From assembly GCA_964565805.1 (NCBI GenBank), contig CAZMGH010000059.1:1-10513 (forward strand): a stretch of DNA of 10,513 nt, in the 5' to 3' direction. The notes below the pieces were generated by a model. It was not told where the DNA came from. It ran no database searches and saw nothing but the letters and a program-made list of their open reading frames with translations. Below are positions 8,244-10,513 of the stretch, piece by piece. The stretch's first letter is position 1, and the number at the start of each line of letters is the position of its first letter. The DNA is from Catenibacillus sp964565805. GTDB taxonomy: Bacteria > Bacillota > Clostridia > Lachnospirales > Lachnospiraceae. Both the position numbers and the translations under genes were made by a program.

Positions 8244-8258
8244 AAGAATCCAACAGTC

Positions 8259-8263
8259 AGGAG
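8259..8263 (+). promoter_or_regulatory. Ribosome binding site fixing the TTG start of miaA
   Basis: AGGAG lies 9 bases before TTG at 8273. The nearby ATG codons at 8269 and 8281 are both out of the MiaA frame, and no ATG in the MiaA frame precedes the P-loop, so the TTG start is required. Confidence 0.8.
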
Positions 8264-8272
8264 CTGATATGC

Positions 8273-9223
8273 TTGAAACCATGGCCTCTTGTTATTTTAA
8301 CCGGACCAACAGCAGCCGGAAAGACCAGTTTGTCCCTGGCCCTAGCCAAACGCATCGGCGGAGAGATTATTTCCGCGGATTCCATGCAGGTATATAAAAA
8401 AATGAATATTGGCACTGCCAAAATCCTCCCCCAACAGATGGAGGGGATTCCTCATCATTTAATTGATGTATTTATGCCGGATGAAGAGTTTAATGTGGTC
8501 CTTTTCCAAAAATTGGCCAAAGAGGCTATGGAAGATATTATTTCCCGAGGAAAGATCCCTATTGTGGTTGGGGGCACAGGATTTTACATTCAGGCCCTTT
8601 TAAATGATATTGATTTTACGGAAAATGACAGTGATCCGGCCTTTCGTCAGGAGATGGAATCCCTTGCCCGCCAGGGACAGGCCCAGCTGCTCCATGACCG
8701 TCTGGCCAAGGTGGATCCTGAGTCTGCTGCCCAGATTCACCCGAATAACATGAAACGGGTGATCCGGGCGCTGGAATTTTACCAAAAAACCGGCCAAAAG
8801 ATCTCTGATCACAATGCCCTGGAGCGGCAGAAAACCAGTCCTTACAACAGCGCTTATTTTGTGCTCACCTGGCCGAGAGAGATTTTATATGAGCGGATCA
8901 ACCAGCGGGTGGATCAAATGCTTAAGGACGGTCTTGTGGACGAAGTTAAAGGTCTTCTTGAGGAAGGCTATCATCCGGGCCTTGTTTCCATGCAGGGCCT
9001 TGGATATAAGGAATTTGTGCCTTATTTTTCCGGGGAATGTACCCTGGAGGAGGCTGTATATATATTAAAAAGAGATACGCGCCACTTTGCCAAACGGCAG
9101 CTGACCTGGTTCCGTCGGGAAAGGGATGTGGTGTGGATCAATAAAAATGATTATGAAAATGACGAAGCAATTCTTAAATATATTATTCACTTACTGACAG
9201 AGAAAGGAATTTATCATGAGTGA
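8273..9223 (+). CDS. miaA: tRNA dimethylallyltransferase MiaA
   Basis: Transfers the dimethylallyl group from DMAPP to N6 of A37 in tRNAs that read UNN codons, giving i6A37, the substrate of MiaB encoded at the left of the window. The 316 residues match the family (about 300-320). Motifs: P-loop GPTAAGKT at 11-18; SADSMQVYKKMNIGTAK at 34-50, with the conserved aspartate (D36) of the DSxQxY segment; VVGGTGFYIQAL at 98-109; and MQGLGYKE toward the C-terminus, followed by the KRDTRHFAKRQLTWFR segment typical of the family. Translation starts at TTG, with AGGAG 9 bases upstream. The gene follows mutL closely and its last 8 bases overlap ynbB, so mutL, miaA and ynbB probably share a transcript. 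The identification is firm and nothing is truncated. Confidence 0.97.
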   Translation: MKPWPLVILTGPTAAGKTSLSLALAKRIGGEIISADSMQVYKKMNIGTAKILPQQMEGIPHHLIDVFMPDEEFNVVLFQKLAKEAMEDIISRGKIPIVVGGTGFYIQALLNDIDFTENDSDPAFRQEMESLARQGQAQLLHDRLAKVDPESAAQIHPNNMKRVIRALEFYQKTGQKISDHNALERQKTSPYNSAYFVLTWPREILYERINQRVDQMLKDGLVDEVKGLLEEGYHPGLVSMQGLGYKEFVPYFSGECTLEEAVYILKRDTRHFAKRQLTWFRRERDVVWINKNDYENDEAILKYIIHLLTEKGIYHE

Positions 9224-10502
9224 TGCTTTAGAGCAGTATTATGAGACCTTAGGTCTTTCTAAAAATGTCTATGAATTTTGCCAGGCCATGGAAAAGAATC
9301 TTGCCCCCCGTTTTCAGGGCTTTGACCAGATTGCCGAATATAACCAGCTCAAGGTGATCCGGGCCATGCAGGAGCACAAGGTCAGCGACTATCATTTTTC
9401 AGACAGCACCGGCTATGGCTACAATGACAGCGGCCGGGATACTTTGGAAGCAGTTTATGCCAGCGTTTTTCACACAGAAGATGCTTTAGTCCGGCCGCAT
9501 ATTACCTGCGGGACCCATGCCCTGACGATTGCCCTGAGCGGAAATCTCAGACCGGGAGATGAGCTTCTTTCTCCGGTGGGCAAGCCTTATGATACTTTAG
9601 AGGGGATCATTGGTATCCGCCCGGCAAAAGGTTCTCTGGCAGAATATGGTATTACCTACCGCCAGGTAGACCTTCTGCCGGATGGAGAATTTGATTATGA
9701 AGGCATACGAAACGCGCTGAATCCCAGAACAAAACTGGTGACTATCCAGCGGTCAAAAGGCTATCAGCCCCGGCGAACCCTGTCTGTAAAGTGTATCGGA
9801 GAGCTGATCGCATTTATTAAAAGTATCCGCCCGGATGTAATCTGTATGGTAGACAACTGTTACGGAGAGTTTGTAGAAACTTTGGAGCCTACAGATGTAG
9901 GCGCGGATCTGTGCGTAGGTTCTCTGATCAAAAATCCCGGTGGCGGTCTGGCGCCTATTGGAGGCTATATTGTAGGGAAAAAGGAATATGTGGAAAATGC
10001 CGCCTATCGCCTCACCGCTCCCGGTCTTGGCAAGGAAGTAGGGGCCAGTCTTGGAGTCAACCGTTCCTTTTTCCAAGGCTTGTTTTTAGCCCCTCAGGTC
10101 GTCAACGGCGCTTTAAAAAGCGCGGTTTTTGCGGCCAATATTTATGAAAAGTTGGGATTTGAATGTGTCCCTGACGCCACAGAAAGCCGTCATGACATAA
10201 TCCAGGCGGTTGTATTTAATCATCCTGAACATGTGATTGAATTTTGCAAAGGCATCCAGGCTGCCGCTCCGGTGGACAGCCATGTAACGCCAGAGCCATG
10301 GGCCATGCCCGGCTATGACTGTGACGTGATCATGGCCGCAGGGGCATTTATTTCCGGCTCATCCATTGAACTGAGCGCTGATGCTCCTATTAAGCCCCCT
10401 TATAGTGTTTACTTCCAGGGCGGTCTGACCTGGCATCATGGAAAATTTGGCATTATGATGTCTTTACAAAAGCTTGTGGACGCAGGCCTTGTAAAGCTTT
10501 AA
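9216..10502 (+). CDS. ynbB: PLP-dependent 'methionine gamma-lyase family' protein (YnbB, formerly 'aluminium resistance protein')
   Basis: A fold-type I pyridoxal-phosphate protein of the family named Met_gamma_lyase or aluminium resistance protein. Both names are inherited and the true substrate is uncertain. The 428 residues are full length for the family (about 410-430). ITCGTHALTIALSG at 96-109 is the cofactor phosphate-binding region. MVDNCYGEFVE at 211-221 includes D213, expected to contact the PLP ring nitrogen. SLIKNPGGGLAPIGGY at 236-251 contains K239, the probable Schiff-base lysine. The family is related to cystathionine-synthase-type enzymes but distinct from classical methionine gamma-lyase. 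The ATG at 9216 has AAAGGA at 9203-9208 and overlaps the 3' end of miaA in the +1 frame by 8 bases, which suggests translational coupling. The position next to miaA is the usual one in Firmicutes. No terminator is visible in the 11 bases after the stop. Family assignment is firm; function is not. Confidence 0.92.
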   Translation: MSDALEQYYETLGLSKNVYEFCQAMEKNLAPRFQGFDQIAEYNQLKVIRAMQEHKVSDYHFSDSTGYGYNDSGRDTLEAVYASVFHTEDALVRPHITCGTHALTIALSGNLRPGDELLSPVGKPYDTLEGIIGIRPAKGSLAEYGITYRQVDLLPDGEFDYEGIRNALNPRTKLVTIQRSKGYQPRRTLSVKCIGELIAFIKSIRPDVICMVDNCYGEFVETLEPTDVGADLCVGSLIKNPGGGLAPIGGYIVGKKEYVENAAYRLTAPGLGKEVGASLGVNRSFFQGLFLAPQVVNGALKSAVFAANIYEKLGFECVPDATESRHDIIQAVVFNHPEHVIEFCKGIQAAAPVDSHVTPEPWAMPGYDCDVIMAAGAFISGSSIELSADAPIKPPYSVYFQGGLTWHHGKFGIMMSLQKLVDAGLVKL

Positions 10503-10513
10503 CAGAATTATGG

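Noticed and set aside
8209..8397. 62-residue overlapping reading frame on the + strand across the mutL-miaA junction
   Set aside because: It is a different frame of the mutL end and miaA start, has no ribosome binding site of its own and no recognisable protein features. MiaA's P-loop is in the other frame.
1..10513. A novel defence, mobile or biosynthetic system
   Set aside because: All six long genes belong to known housekeeping families, no gap exceeds 100 bases, and no transposase, integrase, att-like repeat or CRISPR repeat is visible.

Overview
The window looks like a core chromosomal segment of a moderate-GC anaerobic Firmicute, most likely a Lachnospiraceae (Clostridium cluster XIVa) relative. 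This rests on the miaB / mutS-mutL-miaA-ynbB gene neighbourhood, a MutL that carries its own endonuclease motif, strong AGGAGG-type ribosome binding sites, a TTG start and a class III glutamine synthetase. The genus is inference. All six genes are on the + strand and the window is almost fully coding; no gap between genes exceeds 100 bases.

Layout: (1) positions 1-1361, the 3' part of miaB, whose start lies left of the window; (2) 1405-3513, glnN, a class III glutamine synthetase, closed by a strong intrinsic terminator at 3522-3560; (3) 3584-6265, mutS; (4) 6266-6362, a 97-base spacer with a long imperfect hairpin and short repeats; (5) 6363-8243, mutL; (6) 8273-9223, miaA with a TTG start; (7) 9216-10502, ynbB, a PLP-dependent enzyme of uncertain role that overlaps the end of miaA by 8 bases. 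Only 11 bases follow ynbB.

How the genes work together: MutS recognises mismatches and MutL, which has the nicking-endonuclease motif, would cut the new strand, as in bacteria without MutH. MiaA adds the isopentenyl group to tRNA A37, and MiaB then adds the methylthio group to the same base, so the two steps of ms2i6A37 synthesis flank the repair genes. Glutamine synthetase III (ammonia assimilation) has no clear link to either process and appears to be a separate transcription unit set between miaB and mutS.

I see no mobile element, CRISPR array, tRNA, rRNA, phage gene or unknown multi-gene system here. The points most worth a second look are the structured mutS-mutL spacer, the distribution of candidate sliding-clamp motifs between MutS and MutL, the placement of glnN and its terminator, and the missing hfq between miaA and ynbB.
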